Notes: generated by a model not told the origin, from the sequence alone. Shown: positions 11,411 to 25,059, counted from the first letter of the stretch. The stretch: 64,000 bases of DNA from Phymorhynchus buccinoides (GCA_017654935.2 CM065690.1:13528367-13592366); one strand, 5' to 3'. A program made the numbers and translations.

Positions 11411-11756
11411 AGATTGCACTCATTCCTATTGTTTGTTTACGTTGCCATTAATGTTTGCGCATGCCCCTCATGAGCCTAGCCTGTTCATGATGATTTTGCG
11501 CGCAGTTGTCTGATGTTTGTGCGTACGCCTTAGCTGTCAGGATATGAATCGTGTGGTATTTATCATGTTTATCAGTCTGTTTCATCTTGTTCTCCTACCA
11601 TAAATGTTACTTTAGATGTGTGTTGTGTGTGACGCTGTCTTGTGTGTGTGTGTATGTTATACAAGAAATCATTCCTGCACAGAAGACGGTATGAAAAAAA
11701 AATGACAAAGAAAATCTTTTTATACAGAGGATGGAATAAAAGATATGCTTAAAAGA

Positions 11757-12125
11757 AAACAACAACAACAACAACAACAAACAAAGAGAAACCCCAAACA
11801 AGAAAATTCGTTCATAATTGTAAATGAAACTTGTGATGGCTATTGTCTTCCAAAAAAATCTGTACAGAATTTTTGTCGTCACAACACCCAATGTCACACA
11901 GACACGTCTCGGCACACATGTCCACACACAACACAACGAGCACACAGGACAGAGTGTCACACACACACAGGTGTAGACCAACATGCGTGTTGCGCACGAC
12001 ACACACACACAGTGTCACACACACACAGTGACACACACACAGACAAATTTGTAAACACACAATTTTCACACACCAAAAGTGTCACACACACTAGTGTCAC
12101 ATACACACACTAAAAGTGTCAAGTG
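11757..12125 (+). repeat. (CAA)n and CA-rich simple repeats
   Basis: (aac)n at 11757-11780 and interrupted (ACAC)n with gtgtcacacacac words at 11885-12120. Cys/His-rich open frames across it are repeat translations. Confidence 0.85.
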
Positions 12126-13680
12126 ACCCACAGTCCGGACATGTAATGATTCCCAAAAAAATTGTCTGCCGTCTGAGTCCTGACAGGTAGGTAAATTTAG
12201 AGTTAAAAAAGCTAGTCGCGGCGGCTGGCGTTTTTTTGCCTATAAAGTATAGTGTTAATTTATTTTTTTTTTTTGGGGGGGGGCGGGGGGGGGGGGATGG
12301 CGAGGCTATCCAACTGATGAAAGTTAGTCAAAACAATCAAGGATTAAAACTAAAAGTATGAGGTTTCAAAATGATCCGCAACAGCACCCCTAACGCATGT
12401 GGCTTAAATATCCGTCGCGAAAGTTTTTGCATGTCATTTTAACCGCAAGTTGTGTTTGCGACAAAAAAAGAAAAACATTTTCATGTGTGCGTGTGCGTTG
12501 TCTAAAACCCACAGGGGTGCGTACATTTTTTTGAATTTTTTTTTATGTGTGGACCGGGGCGCGTGTGCGCATTTTGTACATCGCGGTCGCGCTCCAAAAT
12601 CACGGGTCCGAAACATGTGCAGGCTCACATATAATTAATGATTTTTTTAAAAAAAAACAATCTTTCAGTTTACGTGCATTCGTAGATGTTTTTGATTACG
12701 TGTTTGTATGTACATGTTAGTTATTGTTAGTGCATGCACCTGTGCTGTGTATGTGCATGTTCACATATGTTTATGAAGTTGTCATGATGTGTCTGGGTGT
12801 GGGTACATACATATGGTATCTCCGCTTTTCTGGGTGAGTATATGTAATGCTCGGCCGTATAGATGCAGGAAGAGGCATGACAGTTGTGTGAACGCGCCGG
12901 CTGTGGCTGGCGTATGCACTTGTAAAGAAGTTGTCATGTAGGTGTCTGTGTGAGTGGTTAACAGTCTATTGTTTTGTGCGACTATGTAGTGTACAAAACT
13001 ACTAAATACATGGTGAGTGAAGTAAGTGAAATTATAATACGGATCGGCGCCACACACTAAGAGGAGCTCTGGGAGCTGTGATCGTTACTCTTCCCTTGTG
13101 TCTTATTAATGGACTTGCTATTGATAAACACAAACATATGGCGGGGTTCAATCACACTCGAGTGCTACAAACAGGAATGGCCAAAACACCCATCTAAACA
13201 TGGAAAAAAACAGGGTAGGAAATGTGAAACTGAAAAAACAAAGAATGTGTAAAAGACCCCAAAACGAAGCGACTATACCAACAGAAAAAATGTAACCAAA
13301 GTATGGGCAGATCATACAGAAGTCCCCCTCTCTATGAAAGGGGGATAAAGCGGTTCTCGTGACAATCCCATAACATGAACTTTGGAAAAAAAAAGTTTGT
13401 GTCAAAAGCAGGCGGGGAAATGGTTTCCATTAATAGAAAACTTTCCAGGTCGAGATGGACGTTTAAAAACTCCAAAACCTATATGACTTTCTTCGTAAAA
13501 CAATCGTACTAAGGTCTTCCCCTACCAAATCTCCCTCGCTCCCTAATGCTCCACTCCCCCTTTTTTCGTTTGTTTTTAAAAAAAAAAAAACCCCACTTTA
13601 CCCCTTTAAACAACACACTACAAGTTTGGGCCAACTTCTAGCAAAATTCGAATCACAAGAAGTTTGGCCAAATTCAATGA
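12126..13680. other. Unassigned DNA
   Basis: A T/G homopolymer block at 12260-12297, otherwise mixed AT-rich sequence with TG words at 12690-13000. No exon or repeat I can defend. Confidence 0.5.
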
Positions 13681-14900
13681 TGTCCTTAAGTTTCCAATAG
13701 AGTTGCTCTCCTATTCCTGTTCTTGTAAAGATAATCTTAAACGGAATTTTTCAATGTTTGAAAAAAGGCTTCCCCCCTCCCCCCGTCCCGCCCCGGCCGA
13801 CCCCCGCACAATCTGTAGAACTTTAATAAAATCATAGATGAGGAAGACCTTGAATAAAGTGCTATTAGGACTTGCACAATTGTGCTCTCGATTCTGTTCT
13901 TGTAAGATGAAGGGTTTTTCGATGTTGATAAAAAAGCTCCCCTGCAAAAATAAACTTATACTTTTAAATAGAAAGGGCGTAGAGAAAAGCTGACCTTGTA
14001 ATAAGGGTGTGCATTAACGACTTGGTAACAATTCTGGGAATTAATCTAATTAAGTTTGCCAAATTCTAGCAATTCCAGATGTCTTCAAAGATTCAATAAA
14101 GTTAACTCTCTCTCATTCGATTCTTGTGAGACTAATTTAAAGGAATTTTTTCAAATGTTGAAAAAGCTCCCTGCCAAATATGGTAGAAACTTTAAATAAG
14201 AATAAGTGGCAGAGGAAGAAGCCTTGAATAAACGTGGTATGACGAGGACTCGGGACTTGCACAAATTCTGCTCCTAACTATTCTATTCTTGTACGATGAA
14301 CGGGTTTTTCGATGTTGCAAAGCCCACCCGCAAATTCTGTAGATATTTTGGTAATAACGTATAAGGAGTAGAGAAAAGAATTACCTTTTTAATAAGTGCT
14401 GGCATTAGGACTTGCATCAATTCTGCAATAAATATTGTCATTTAAGTTTGCCTAAATTCTAATATGTCTTTAAGCCTTCAATATCGAGTTGCTCCTCTAT
14501 GTCTGCTCTTGTAAAATAATTTTAAAATATTTATTAGATGTTGAAAAGCTCCCATCGCCAAAATCTGTAGCACCTTTAATAAAATTCATAGACAGGAGGA
14601 CGACATTTAATAAAGTAACAATATTGGGACTATTGCGCAGTTCTGCGATTCTTCTCAATTACGTTTGCTAAATGCTAGATGTCCTTAAGCTTCAATAGGA
14701 GTTGCTCCTCTAATTTCTGTTTTGCAAGATAATTTAAAGGCTTTTTCAATGTTGAAAAAGCTCCCGACCCCGAAGGCAAGAAATCTGCAGACCTTTTTAA
14801 TAACGCCTTGCAGAGACTTACCTTACTAAAGATTATTATGACTTTTGCCCGATTCGGCGCAGAAGAAGCAGAAGTGTCAAAGAAAACAAGGTAAGAGGAA
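13680..14900 (+). repeat. Degenerate tandem repeat, unit about 200 bases
   Basis: The series (tttttcaatgttgaaaaagc, then tctgtagaactttaataaa, then gaggaagaccttgaataaag, then gacttgcacaattctgc, then ttctattcttgtaagatga) recurs about six times, with the gttgaaaaagctccc word near 13757, 13927, 14157, 14317, 14542 and 14752. Copies are strongly diverged. Confidence 0.7.
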
Positions 14901-15650
14901 GATAATTGCATTATTTCTTCTCAAACTATACTGCCTTTCTTTCTACTATCACCTTTCCGCTTTCTCTGCAAAAAAAAAAAGCATTTTCTCTCATCTGCAT
15001 TTTAAGAACTTTCATTTTTCACTAAAAATCATCACATCTGCTGATTAGCCTTATTTTATTACTGTAGTGATGAATGAAAGATCCAACATGCCACAGATTG
15101 ACCCCCTCTCAAGAAAAAAATCATTATGCACGGTTCTGTCTATTTACCTTATTCCTAGCACAAACAAAAATCCAAAATTGCCATGATGTAAGCTTAAAAA
15201 GAACCATTGCCATACATCTCAGACAGCCATGAAAATACAGTCCACACCAGCCAGAAAACCCTTACCAACCAAAATAAATACAAAATCTCCCATCCCAATT
15301 CCTCATGTTTGGACTCGGGATTATGAACCTAATGTTTCACATACATATTTTTCAAGAAAAACATACACCGCCCAGTAAAAACAAAAACCCCTTAAACCGT
15401 TTTGGAACAAAACCCCCGGGGTAAAACAAAAACATGATTGTTAATCTAAACGAGTTCGACACAAACCACTCTAAAAAAAAAGAAAAAAAAAGTGCAGTCT
15501 ACTACTAACAGTGATATATTATTGCAAAATGAGGACTTAATGTGGGATTTTTCTTTTTTCACGCCGAGGGGGCATGACGCTCGTGTGGTGTGGGCTATCA
15601 CCTCCTCTATAATTCTTTATTGGGGATCAAGAAACATGAGAGAAGCAGTG
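14900..15650. other. Unassigned AT-rich DNA
   Basis: A-rich and T-rich stretches with no open frame worth noting. Confidence 0.5.
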
Positions 15651-15654
15651 AGTA

Positions 15655-15775
15655 GTCACTACCATTCTCTCGCTCTCTCTCACTATAAATAACTCACTCC
15701 CAACTAAGAAAATCGCGTGGACTAACCCCTAAGTTGCAACTTACTCATAACTGCCCTCTGGCGTGACAAATTATC
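15655..15775. mobile_element. Decayed arm of the 4470 foldback element
   Basis: ctctctctcactataaataa, cccaactaagaaaatcgcgtg, ctaacccctaagt and ctctggcgtgacaaatta follow the right arm at 4595-4680 in order. Confidence 0.55.
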
Positions 15776-18000
15776 CCATATGTTCGACCATTTAAAGAAG
15801 AGTGAACACACCTTGCAGCAGTCAAAAGGGTTAAAGTTAACCGCAAAAAAAAACAACGCAAAAAACACAAAACGAGGGTGTGAAGGAGGGGGGGTATGGA
15901 GGGAGAGACTGAATAGGTGGAAGGGGATTGTGTGAATGTGGTGAAAGTTGTGAGTTTAGGTTTTTGATCTTAAGGAAGTGAATGAGTATGTCAAATAAGA
16001 ATAGAGAGAGAGAAAAAAAAAAAGAGAGGAGAGAGGTACCCATTAGGATAATTATTGGCGAACTGGCAGGTCGGAATGGGAACCTGCAAACACACGAGAA
16101 ACAAGACACAAAAGTCCTCAGCCACAACTTTGTGTTCCAGTTTGGTTCTAGTAAGGACAAGCCCACGCGGGTTAGGGACACATAGGTAGCATATAGATAT
16201 AATGATCTTAACGACACATCAGCGACGAATGATCTAGATCCGGCTCATACAACCGTGTATTAGGAGGACGAATGGCCCGGTAGATCCGGCTCATACTGTG
16301 TTCAAGAGGTTTTGATTTTCTTCTGGGCGTGTGTAATCCCCCTATGTCCGGTTGCGATGTCATTAACCCTCTTTGGAGTTTTTTTTTGTGAGAACCCTTG
16401 CCTGTCTACTCTTGAAATCAACCAATCATATTGAGCTTTGTTGTGAGAGGGGGGGGTCAAAATCCGGAAATTGAAAATATTCCTTCGTTCTATGGCTTCA
16501 CCTGTTTTCTCGTCAATAGGTAGACAACAAACGCGAAGTAAGGAATCTACTATTTTTAAAACGATCGCTTATTGGATTGGTGGTTTGCTAAAAAAAAAAA
16601 AAAAATCTTTCTGACAATATTGATGCCTACACTCTTCATAACTTTGGTTTGGTGATTTTTTACCGAACTCTAGTCAAATGCACAGATCCCCCACGAACAA
16701 CAGGGGAAATATTTCGGTGGGGGTTCGGTCTGGTACCAGATCCCGAAGTGAGTTAACGAAGACTGCACTTAAGGGACGCTTAAACAGTTAACCCCACCTC
16801 TTATCACGATGAGCCACCACGCTCGTGTCTGTCCTTGTGTCGAAGCACGATGATCCAACCAGCGGGGCTCAGTTCAAATCGCGATGAACTTTTGGGGCCA
16901 AATCCGAATAGCGAATACAGCTAAACCAATCAGAAAGCTTTTTCTGAGCACTCGTATTCGAGTTCCGGCTGTCTGACTCTGGCCATTTTGACTTTGGTTT
17001 GCATCTTTTTTTGGTGTGGTGAAAAATGAGTGATGAATGTATGTGTTGGAGGATCGAGCATGACACCACCGATAGGTATGATCGCTGGTTGCGATAGCTA
17101 CTCCTGATGGAGACTATGAAAGGTATTTATGCTTGTAATTTTTTGTTTGCGCAAAGATGAAGGATAAAGGGTTCAAACTGGCATGGTATTTGTGATGTCT
17201 GACCGAGCTGTGGCAGTTACTGTTATTCAAATGCTTTGCAAGCCACTGTGAAAGTGCTTTTACCCTGGATTACTGCTGTACAACACTTTGTCACCATGAC
17301 ATTCAAGCAAGTTGTTTTTCTTTTCTTTTCTTTACTTTTCATTGCAAAATTCAAGCTTTCTTCTTTCTAAACGTGTATATTTTCCCCCAGTCAAATGGTT
17401 TATATGAGAGATCGAAAAGTGAAACAGGAAGTAACCGGTTGATGTCCTCTAGCTGTTTTCAAAATCATTATACGCGTTACCTTGTATTTACAATACAACG
17501 TTTCTTATATGCAGTAGTCAAGAAGGGTTAAGGAAGGACATAATAATGGCTATGAGAATGGCACTTGGATGTTATTAGGAGGACGCTATAAATAATAAAC
17601 ACATTTTAAGGAGACAAAAGCCCACCAGTTAGGACATACATGATTTTCATGACATATAATGACAATGTTTAGAACTAAAACAGATAGATTCCAACATATT
17701 CATAAATGGTTTACAAAAAGACATGCATTGTCAAGAAGCCCAGGAAACGGTCCCAGATGGATAGATTCAGGAACAGCCAGTGTTAATATTGATGTACGTA
17801 ATGTGCCACCCATACACGGTATGTTGACCCGCACAACGGCGGAAGGGACTTTAGTCGCTTGGGATAAGTTTCTCTACAACAGGCTTTGCAAAGTCACAAA
17901 ATCTTAATTTTAACAAAATAAAAATACATCAATTTTTTGAATTATTGTTACTTTCGTCGCTCTTTAACCATACTTATCGCGTCATAAAAGGAATTCAAAT
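15776..18000. other. Unassigned DNA
   Basis: A short duplicated word gatccggctcatac is at 16238 and 16283. 17659-17907 on the plus strand is open for 82 codons, but nothing supports it as a gene. Confidence 0.5.
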
Positions 18001-18039
18001 AATTTTAATATGGTTTCCAAATAATTTTCTTAAAAATGC

Positions 18040-18250
18040 TTCTCTCTTTCACTGACAGAATCTGGTCAGCTATCTCTTTGGCTTTTCCTTCCCCAGCATC
18101 TCCGTCAAGGAGGAATGGCCATTTTGACGGTTTGTTTTTATAGGAAACCAGAGCAAAGTGAGGTTTGCAATCTCTGTAAAAGGGTGTTTTCTTGGTGATC
18201 TCAACGTGTTTCTTGTAAAAATTCATCTGTCAGGGTGCCCCTTTAAGCTT
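18040..18250 (-). mobile_element. One arm of the GATGAGTTTTTGCAA foldback family
   Basis: cgtcaaggaggaatggccat, aggaaaccagagcaaagtga, ggtgatctcaacgtgtttct and aaattcatctgtcagggtg match the right arm of the 44735-45300 copy. Confidence 0.7.
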
Positions 18251-18879
18251 ACCTCATGTCTGTCAGTAACTTTAAAGGAGTTTGATTTGTGCTGTGACTT
18301 TTTGGTGAAACGAAGTACTATAAATAACTGTTCTGTTATTACTTTGACACTGCATACTAACTTTCCTTAATTAATGTTTTGAACATGGCTGTCTGTGAAC
18401 CTATGTGCTTGATTGCAACAGAGACAAGAGTGTGTGCCTAAGAATTATTTATTTTTTTTTTCTTTTTTTAACAAATATTATGACTTCTATTGTTTCATCA
18501 GGAAAATGTAGTCTAGTTACATTTTGTTCAAACTGGTCAAATGACCTATGAATGTTATGATGTCCTGTGACAAGATTGATCTCTGTAAATCAAAATGGGC
18601 AGTGGCCCAAAATATGTGAAAGGTTGGGGTGAATTGGAGAGGGTGGAGGTGTGGGGTGAATAAATGAATGCGAGGATAGCAATGGTGGGAAAGAGGGCAG
18701 TTCATAATGTTTTTGATAGTCGCTTGTATCGACCCTAACTAATTAACTATGTCCAACTTCTTCTTTCTTCTTGCGAAGCATGGATGATGTTTCTTGTGGT
18801 CCGTTTTTCCCTTAGTTTTGTTTTCCATTGTTTTAATAGATATGATACTAATTGCATGCAAATGCATTGTCCCTTGCTT

Positions 18880-18975
18880 GCATTGTGCTTGTACGACCAG
18901 ACCACAATGTAATTGTCGAGCCTAAAGTGGGATAATAAATTATTATTTGACTTTTGACTTTGACTTTTTAAAACA
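18880..18975 (+). mobile_element. Retroposon 3' tail with TTTGACT repeats
   Basis: gtacgaccagaccacaatgt, gtgggataataaattatt, then ttgacttttgactttgact. The body upstream is not recognisable. Confidence 0.45.
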
Positions 18976-20180
18976 TCATGTAGGCAAGATTTCCTGACAC
19001 CATTCCATCTTGAAGATAGAAGTAACACACCGACAGAGCCCTACGCAGTTAAGGTATTTATGATTGACGGGTTCCGGACGCTACTACCAAGTCCTTGAAC
19101 TACTGCCTATTTCTGCAAAAAACCTGCAGAAGACTTTGCCCAATTCAAGAAATGGACAATGTATATCAACATGTTTTTGTGGAATCCCCATAAGTACACA
19201 CAGGTAATTGACTAAGGTTGTTCAACACACAGTAGCAACATATCACGATCACACTTTTTCTATCACTGCGTTTGCAGCGCACCCCCTATCCTGCTGGCCC
19301 CCACTACCCCCTGCTGCTCTTCTGCCCCCCCAAACTAAACTCGACTACATTGCTACTGTGGGGCATGCCTGGGTGGCACGTATGTGTGCAACTGGATAAC
19401 GTTTGATCAAATTAATTCTGAATCAAAGAATTTGAACACTCATAGCCGAGATTACTTGTTTGGGCGCTTGAACCAATTCTTGATCTCAATCTGTGTATGC
19501 TAAATGAACTGCAAAATTTGGCTATTTCATGAACCACGGTGGCAGTGTCATTTTGGTGCCCATGTCATGAATTGAGGGCGCAATTTGTCCAACAAAAAAA
19601 AAAAACGGATTGGTGCGTAACAGCTATCGTGAGTGTGTAATAAGAACATGCAACCGTTACCATATCCTAAAAAAAAACACCCCACCACCGCCCTAGCACC
19701 CACCCTCAATTATACACTTGCGGATGAAAAGGGAATAATAATAAGTAAAATGAAAAAGAAAAGAAAAAAAATGATGACAAACAGCAAAGCCAAGTGGCAA
19801 TATAGCACAGCATTGGACAAAATGCATCAGAATAACGCCAAAACACCACATACAACAAAGATTATAAATTATACACCATCCGGGGGGGGTTGAAATGGGG
19901 AAAAAGTTTGATCCTATTTTGCTGTTGGCAAATTGTTTTATTATATAAATGCAGATGTGAAGGAAAACTCCTACAGTGTGAACAATTTATCCCATATTTT
20001 AAAAAAAGAGATATGAAATTGAGAAATGTATTTTTGGTATTTTTGGTTTTGAAATGTCACAAGAAGTTTTTTTTCACACGATGGCATCCATATTTATCTC
20101 TTTTGCGTTAATTTGAATGTACTGACTGTACTCTCTGGTTGAAAGTGACGTAAAATTTGAATTGTTTGTGGTTATGACCA
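18976..20180. other. Unassigned DNA
   Basis: No supported feature. A-rich runs at 19590 and 19665. Confidence 0.5.
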
Positions 20181-20182
20181 CA

Positions 20183-20295
20183 GGTATAATAATGTGTGTG
20201 TGATGTGTGTGGGTTTGTGGGTGTGTGTGTGTGGATGTTTGTGTTTGTGTGTTGTGTGTGTGTGTGTGGTGTGTGTGTGTGTGTGTGTGTGTAAG
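20183..20295 (+). repeat. (TG)n microsatellite
   Basis: Nearly pure gtgtgt with a few interruptions. Confidence 0.95.
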
Positions 20296-20470
20296 TAATG
20301 TGTAGCGTGCGTTACATGTTTTTGTTTACGTGTTTGTGACTAATTTGACTTGATAAAATCGAAAAAAAAAGTAACATAAAAAAAAACAAGAAAAAAAATG
20401 AGTAAGAAATCTGGGAAAATATGGCATAACAAAATATAAGGCACTTCATATTTAAGCAAACTTTTAAAAT

Positions 20471-21180
20471 ACAGTTGGACCGTCCTTATAAGGACGGCTA
20501 AGACCTTCAAAAAAGAGAGAGAAAAATGGAAGTTTTAGAACGTCATCAATTAAGGTCTGAATCAGACACATATGGGACATTTTTAAATACAAATATGGTT
20601 GGAACAATACTGGATGCAATGCCCGGAGGCAGTATACGAAACCATAAAGTAAGTACCGATTTTTTTTAATATAATACAGATTAAAGCCTGTAACCAACGC
20701 CTCGTTAAAAAACCCTCATGGCGGCTATGAACCATAAACTCACCCACCCGCCACAAGTAAGCTTTGTTTCGACGGCTTCCAAAAGAAAATCATCCAAAAT
20801 GATGTCTTATAAGGCTCTGCAAACAAGGGTTATTAACGCGCCTTAATCACCGCGAGAGTGATTGCCCATTTGTATGCCCTTTTTGGTGGTCAGTACTGAC
20901 AAGTGCATTCACTCTTGCGAAAGGCAGCCATTTAGTGGCATCAAATAGGGGTTATTGGCGAGACTTATCCCCCTTGTTTGGTCAGTACTGAAACATCTTC
21001 TCCCACCCACCAAAACCCACCACAGAAGGGCATTCACCTCTTGCAAAAGGTGCTCGTTGCAGACCCCAATAAGGGAGGGGTCCTTATAATTGGGTAATTT
21101 CAATACTGACTGAAGGAAGGGCAAAGAAAGTAGGTCTTATGTGGGAGGGGGATCCTTATAATGGGAGGTTTCCACTGTAC
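20471..21180. mobile_element. CAGTGGAACC-type inverted-repeat element with nested insertion
   Basis: Left acagttggaccgtccttata and right ggaggtttccactgta are inverted. The inside has the family words aaggtcttata and ggagggg. At 20562-20650 a piece of the GACGTAAAA/CATATGGGACATTT element is inserted (agacacatatgggacatttt ... atgcccggaggcagta). Confidence 0.6.
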
Positions 21181-21347
21181 TTCTTACTTCTTAATAGAAC
21201 TAACCCCTTCACCCTGCACGTACGATCCATTTTGAATTCCATAGATGGGGGTTACGGTTACTATTATAAAATCAGATTAACAAATCCTAAAGCATCAAAT
21301 TAGATTTTCAGTATCCTCACTGTGGGTGTAGAGTGAGAGCCCAGTGA

Positions 21348-21795
21348 CATATGGGTAGCGCTTGTTCCTTTCGTGTCAGGTAAACCCGAGTGTCGAACCT
21401 GGGTACAGGGGATTTTTTCCTCTCATTCTGCACTAGGCCTTAACGGTCTGAACGTGGAGTCTTTCGGAAGAGACGATAAATCGAGGTCCCGTGTGCCCAT
21501 AGGGAGAGCATTGATGTCGCACATTACATACCGAAACATACTGTTTAAATACACACCCATGTGGCAACAGAATAAAAGTTGTCCATTTGGTAAACATTTA
21601 CACTCCCCCCCCGACCCCCCACGCCCCCACCCCCCCCCTCCCATCCATTGACAAGAATCGCATGCAAAAAAAAAAAAAAAAAAAAAAAAACACTCTGGCT
21701 GGCGAACGCGCTCATCCGGTGGGAGGCAACCCGAATTTCCACAGACACGGAAAACGCCTTTGTGGACCCTAAAGTTACCTAATACTTAATGACCT
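21348..21795 (+). mobile_element. tRNA-derived SINE, copy 1
   Basis: Head with a tRNA B-box-like word (gtgtcgaacctggg) preceded by gcgcttgttcctttcgtg. Then gcactaggccttaacggtct, a poly-C tract, aagaatcgcatgc, poly-A, a gggaggcaacccgaattt body word and a taccTAATac tail. This is the general layout of Pol III SINEs. It does not fold as an intact tRNA. Confidence 0.75.
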
Positions 21796-22311
21796 AAACT
21801 GTGATACTATATTAAATATAACGGACCAAACTAGACATTCAAAAATGTTATTATAAAGACCCCCGCCCCACATCACGTGTCACATTCGCCTCTTATGCTG
21901 GGAGCGATTTCTTGAAGGATTTCTTAACAGCGATAAGAGGCTGCAAAAACACGTGGAAACACCGTGATTTTGACACGTGACCACGTGGCGGGTCTTTAAC
22001 AGACCCGAATTCAGTGCTACATCCCTGTATGCATGGAAGCTTTCAGTGGGACATTCCTGCAAGAAAGATTGACGGAAATATCCGTCATGGGGCAGTGAAG
22101 TGAAAGGGGGTTTAATGTAACATTAGTGGGGAAGAAACAGAAAACGTGTAGATACTGAACATGCTGAAAATAAAACACATCAAATTAGTAACCATCCTTA
22201 ACGCTGTAGTTTGCTATAATGTTCATTTGAAAATGTGGACAAGCTACTCGTGAACACTTATAAAAACGCTAAGCTTGGATAAAAAACCCAAAAAAACAAA
22301 AAAGCACTACA

Positions 22312-22810
22312 CCATATTTTTTCGGACTATAAGGCGCACCTGATTTATAAGGCGCACCCCCCAAATTTAACCCAAAATTCAGATTTTGTTCCAGTGTGAT
22401 CCCCCTTATAAGTACTGAACCTCTCCCAAAATAAGACTCTCCCTCCCGTATAAGACCTACTTCTATGAGATATTGCCCTTCTTTGTAATGTATTAAAATT
22501 ACCTCCCTTATAAGACCCCGTCCCTTCTAAGACCTCATTTTGGAGGCATTATTATTTGAAGGTCTTAAAGGGAGGTTCCACTGTACTGTATATTTCTTTC
22601 TATTTTAAAGTACAGTGGAACCTCGCCTCATACGAACCCTCACAAAAATCAATTCCAAATTAGGTCTTAGGAAGGGAGGGGTCTTAAACTTATCAAAGGA
22701 GATGTTAATTTTAATACTTACAACCGAAGGCAATGTCTCAGAAGCATTAGGGTCTTATGTGGGAGGGGAGTCTTATAATGGGGAGGTCTTATCTACGGGA
22801 GGTTCCACTC
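22312..22810. mobile_element. MITE end (CGGACTATAAGGCGCACC) followed by CAGTGGAACC elements
   Basis: 22316-22370 holds ttttttcggactataaggcg. 22400-22590 and 22610-22810 hold two CAGTGGAACC-type units ending in aggttccactgta and aggttccactcg. Confidence 0.6.
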
Positions 22811-23520
22811 GTTAGTCATAATTATAATGCGCCTTAGTAAAATCGCCCGAAATAAAATTACGGGTAGCTTTGGTGAAAATGATAACCATAAATGACAGGA
22901 ACAAGGGAAAAGAATAACCAGTTGACTTGTTAAATGAGATCATGGGCCATATCAACTAAAGAGAATTTTTGGTAAAGGTCAATGATTTGCCAAGCCGGTG
23001 GCCAACCCCCCCTACATTTCTCGGTTAAATTGTAATTATTTATTTTTCCGTTTGTTTGTTTTGCTTTCTTTTTACCATACTAAAAGCTGTATTTTAAGGA
23101 ACAATTGTTTTTGCTCATAAACTTTTTGAAAATACTAACGCATAAGAAGCACTAAACTAACCCTACCCGCTACCCCCCACTCCTATAAAAAACGGAAACA
23201 GCAACGAAACCCAACTGTTGACCAAACAATCGCTGGTGTCCTGCAGTGAACATAGTGGGGGTAGGGGTTAGTTTAGGGCTAGGGTTTAGGGTTTATTATT
23301 CCAAAAACGGTAAGTTAGCAAAAATGTTCCTAAAAATTACACCTTTATGTATGGATCAGACAAGGGCACAACGGAAAAATACATTAAACCGAGAAATGCA
23401 GGGGGGGCACAATCTTTACCTCTACCGAGATTTTTATAAAAAGCGAATAACCCCGTTGGCCGTGCCGTATTAACACGTTTGAGATAAAAAAGAAAAATAA
23501 AAAAGGGTAAAGGAAAAATA
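22811..23520. other. Unassigned DNA
   Basis: Contains a short palindromic area around 23200-23300 (aaccctacccgctaccccc against gtgggggtaggggttag). No gene seen. Confidence 0.4.
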
Positions 23521-23527
23521 CATATTC

Positions 23528-23660
23528 TTCTGCATTCCCATGCCGTATGGCCTAATGGGATTTGATATGTTCTGTTTTACAATTTTTTACCCGGTCCTCC
23601 ATTTTTCATTCGCATGCATGTCAGTTAACTACCTGATTTCGGAAGGAGCTCAAACAAAGT
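23528..23660 (-). repeat. GAA-tailed dispersed repeat, fragment
   Basis: ttcttctgcattcccatgcc, gtatggcc, and later ttcggaaggagctcaaac correspond to the reverse of the 45414 copy, strongly decayed. Confidence 0.5.
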
Positions 23661-24047
23661 AATTATTTGGAAACAAATTTCTGTGTGAGAACATGAAACA
23701 CACATAATCAGAAAATAGTACAAATTAGTAAGAAAAGGAAAAGTAACGGAGTGATGATTATAGGAAGTTGGATACACGAACTTCCAGAAGGTGGGGGAAC
23801 TATTTGTACTGAAAATAGCCCCAGCACCCGTGAAAGACAACCCCCCAATTTAACTGAAAGACAACCCCCCCCCACGCCCCCCCCGTATCCCCATTGAGGG
23901 GAGAACACACAAAGGGTCTAAAAAAGAAAAAAAAAAAAAAGTTCCGAATTATTGATTTTTGCCTTCCAAACTGATTGATGTAATTAACTAACATTACTGA
24001 TATTCATCGATCCTTATTGGGGGGGGGGGTAAGATTATTAAACCCAG

Positions 24048-24547
24048 NNNNNNNNNNNNNNNNNNNNNNNNNNNNNNNNNNNNNNNNNNNNNNNNNNNNN
24101 NNNNNNNNNNNNNNNNNNNNNNNNNNNNNNNNNNNNNNNNNNNNNNNNNNNNNNNNNNNNNNNNNNNNNNNNNNNNNNNNNNNNNNNNNNNNNNNNNNNN
24201 NNNNNNNNNNNNNNNNNNNNNNNNNNNNNNNNNNNNNNNNNNNNNNNNNNNNNNNNNNNNNNNNNNNNNNNNNNNNNNNNNNNNNNNNNNNNNNNNNNNN
24301 NNNNNNNNNNNNNNNNNNNNNNNNNNNNNNNNNNNNNNNNNNNNNNNNNNNNNNNNNNNNNNNNNNNNNNNNNNNNNNNNNNNNNNNNNNNNNNNNNNNN
24401 NNNNNNNNNNNNNNNNNNNNNNNNNNNNNNNNNNNNNNNNNNNNNNNNNNNNNNNNNNNNNNNNNNNNNNNNNNNNNNNNNNNNNNNNNNNNNNNNNNNN
24501 NNNNNNNNNNNNNNNNNNNNNNNNNNNNNNNNNNNNNNNNNNNNNNN
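24048..24547. other. Assembly gap (500 N)
   Basis: Exactly 500 N, a conventional length for a join of unknown size. The sequence right of the gap starts inside a copy of the GAA-tailed dispersed repeat. Confidence 0.99.
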
Positions 24548-24735
24548 TTTTTTTTTTATCCAAATAATTTTTTCCTACCTTTGAGTTCATCCGAAATCGG
24601 AACCGTTCGGCTGTAACGCAGCGGGGGATGGAGTGGAGAGCAGTGGATCCAGTGAAAAAACTGAAAACGGGAAACTACGTACTTTACCCAATTATTGGAC
24701 CATATTGGTCATAGGGAACGCAGAAGTAGAAGAAC
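24548..24735 (+). repeat. GAA-tailed dispersed repeat, 3' part at contig start
   Basis: atccaaataattttttccta, tttgagttcatccgaaatcgg, ctgtaacgcagcggg, cccaattattggaccatatt, gggaacgcagaagtagaaga. Confidence 0.75.
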
Positions 24736-24755
24736 GAAGCTGAATGTAAAACCAT

Positions 24756-24950
24756 CCTGAAGTACCTGTGGGGGACCGGCGGGCCGGGGTCGGGTGTTCG
24801 CTTCAGCTGGTCTCATGCGGGAGAACGTGGCCAGGTCCTCTCAGGAAGCTGCTGCTGTCGTCGTTCAGTTTGTACGTTCGACCATCACTGCGGGAAGGGG
24901 CAACCGGCCCACCCCTCCCAGCGCCAACCCTCATCACAACAGCGCGCGAT
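24756..24950. other. GC-rich island, possible exon of uncertain strand
   Basis: About 190 bases with clearly higher GC than the flanks. On the plus strand one frame reads ASAGLMRENVARSSQEAA and on for about 40 residues to a stop. On the minus strand another reads SDGRTYKLNDDSSSFLRG to a stop, with a possible donor CACAG/GTACTT after it. Neither resembles a family I know, and neither has two good splice sites. It could be the last exon of a gene or simply GC-rich repeat DNA. Confidence 0.2.
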
Positions 24951-25059
24951 GACTGAATGTACACCTCTGTGTGTAGACAGGGGGAATAACCAACAGTTAA
25001 GGATTATAAGGAATAGTACTTCACATAGCCATAATCGGGCGAGGAGGAACGTATACCCT

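Noticed and set aside
17659..17907. Plus-strand open frame of 82 codons
   Set aside because: Mixed composition but no motif, no neighbouring exon and no splice signals.
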